Part shown: piece by piece, positions 63,911-64,000 of the stretch | Layout of the letters: the number at the start of each line of letters is the position of its first letter | How positions within the stretch are numbered: position 1 is the stretch's first letter | Origin: Pseudomonadota bacterium | Lineage (GTDB): Bacteria; Pseudomonadota; Alphaproteobacteria; Rhizobiales; Phreatobacteraceae | Direction: 5' to 3' | Assembly (NCBI GenBank): GCA_020161695.1 | Contig: JAIUOO010000016.1 | Span: 62,001-126,000, forward strand | Length of the DNA: 64,000 bases | Translations under genes and position numbers: made by a program | Notes under the pieces: generated by a model | What the model was told of the DNA's origin: nothing | Databases searched by the model: none | What the model saw: the letters and a program-made list of their open reading frames with translations, nothing else

Positions 63911-64000
63911 CGAACCGGAACAGTCTCGACGGACGCCTTCTCGTAGCGGTCGCGATGGCCGCAGAACAGGCACGCGGCCTCGAACGGATCGGGCAGCTTC
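63907..64000 (-). CDS. C-terminal end of an unidentified protein with a CxxC motif (partial)
   Basis: On the minus strand the last 30 codons of a gene enter from the right edge, reading KLPDPFEAACLFCGHRDRYE and ending ASVETVPVR before TAG. The CLFCGH motif suggests half of a zinc-binding site. The stop overlaps that of the upstream 2H gene by two bases. The family cannot be named from this fragment. Confidence 0.5.
   Translation of the reverse strand, partial: KLPDPFEAACLFCGHRDRYEKASVETVPVR

Noticed and set aside
1..64000. tRNA, rRNA, CRISPR arrays, insertion sequences and cobalamin riboswitch
   Set aside because: Looked for in gaps and at cluster borders; none could be supported. Any cobalamin riboswitch for the main cob operon would lie left of the window.

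Overview
The window is GC-rich bacterial chromosome, about 60 tightly packed genes, and reads as an alphaproteobacterium, most likely a member of the Hyphomicrobiales (Rhizobiales). Lineage clues are the aerobic (cobN-type) cobalamin pathway, the chvI-chvG-hprK-EIIA(Man)-HPr block with a short HprK, a DnaX without its zinc-binding cysteines, the cytochrome c / kdsB / pheA neighbourhood, an NrsF-type anti-sigma factor, and a palindromic intergenic element of a kind common in this order. No genus is claimed. No gene-free stretch exceeds about 250 bases; no tRNA, rRNA, CRISPR array, transposase or prophage was seen.

Layout. 1-12.3 kb: cobalamin cluster cobN(partial)-G-H-I-J-[K, opposite strand]-L-E-M-A-B with cobF on the opposite strand, mostly joined by 4-base stop/start overlaps. 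12.5-15.4 kb: uronate catabolism pair (uxaC and a fructuronate/mannonate oxidoreductase). 15.4-18.9 kb, minus strand: ffs (SRP RNA)-dnaX-ybaB-cupin-recR. 19-24.3 kb: a DUF900-type hydrolase, HIT protein, NADH pyrophosphatase, and the minus-strand unit kdsB-pheA-lysR. 24.5-31.7 kb: membrane-anchored cytochrome c, the ChvI/ChvG two-component system with the regulatory PTS proteins, a YqhA-family membrane protein, a methyltransferase and an aminotransferase. 31.7-37.9 kb, minus strand: ubiE-ubiB-amn-coaBC-dut-rrf2-type regulator. 38-42.8 kb: mutM, a GST, then rpmH-rnpA-yidC-engB. 42.9-45.6 kb: a NitT/TauT-type ABC transporter, followed by the intergenic palindromic element. 46-50.6 kb, minus strand: polA with a small membrane protein, and an ECF sigma / NrsF anti-sigma pair. 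50.7-57.9 kb: fatty-acid beta-oxidation (MerR regulator, two acyl-CoA dehydrogenases, thiolase, fused hydratase/dehydrogenase) closed by a strong hairpin.

From about 58 kb to the right edge the character changes. Housekeeping operons stop, some genes are visibly more A/T-rich, and small accessory genes appear: an orphan membrane protein, a hydratase-family enzyme, a MazEF-like toxin-antitoxin pair with its own operator, a GyrI-like ligand-binding protein behind a palindromic operator, a coiled-coil/zinc-ribbon protein, a RusA-like protein, and two tandem 2H phosphoesterases facing a partial zinc-ribbon protein. This is the least explained part. I did not find a clear-cut new multi-gene system; the best candidates are the tandem 2H phosphoesterases and the RusA-like and zinc-ribbon orphans beside them.

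Start codons were chosen from ribosome-binding sites, overlaps and family N-termini. All functional names rest on motif and family recognition by eye; no database search was run.
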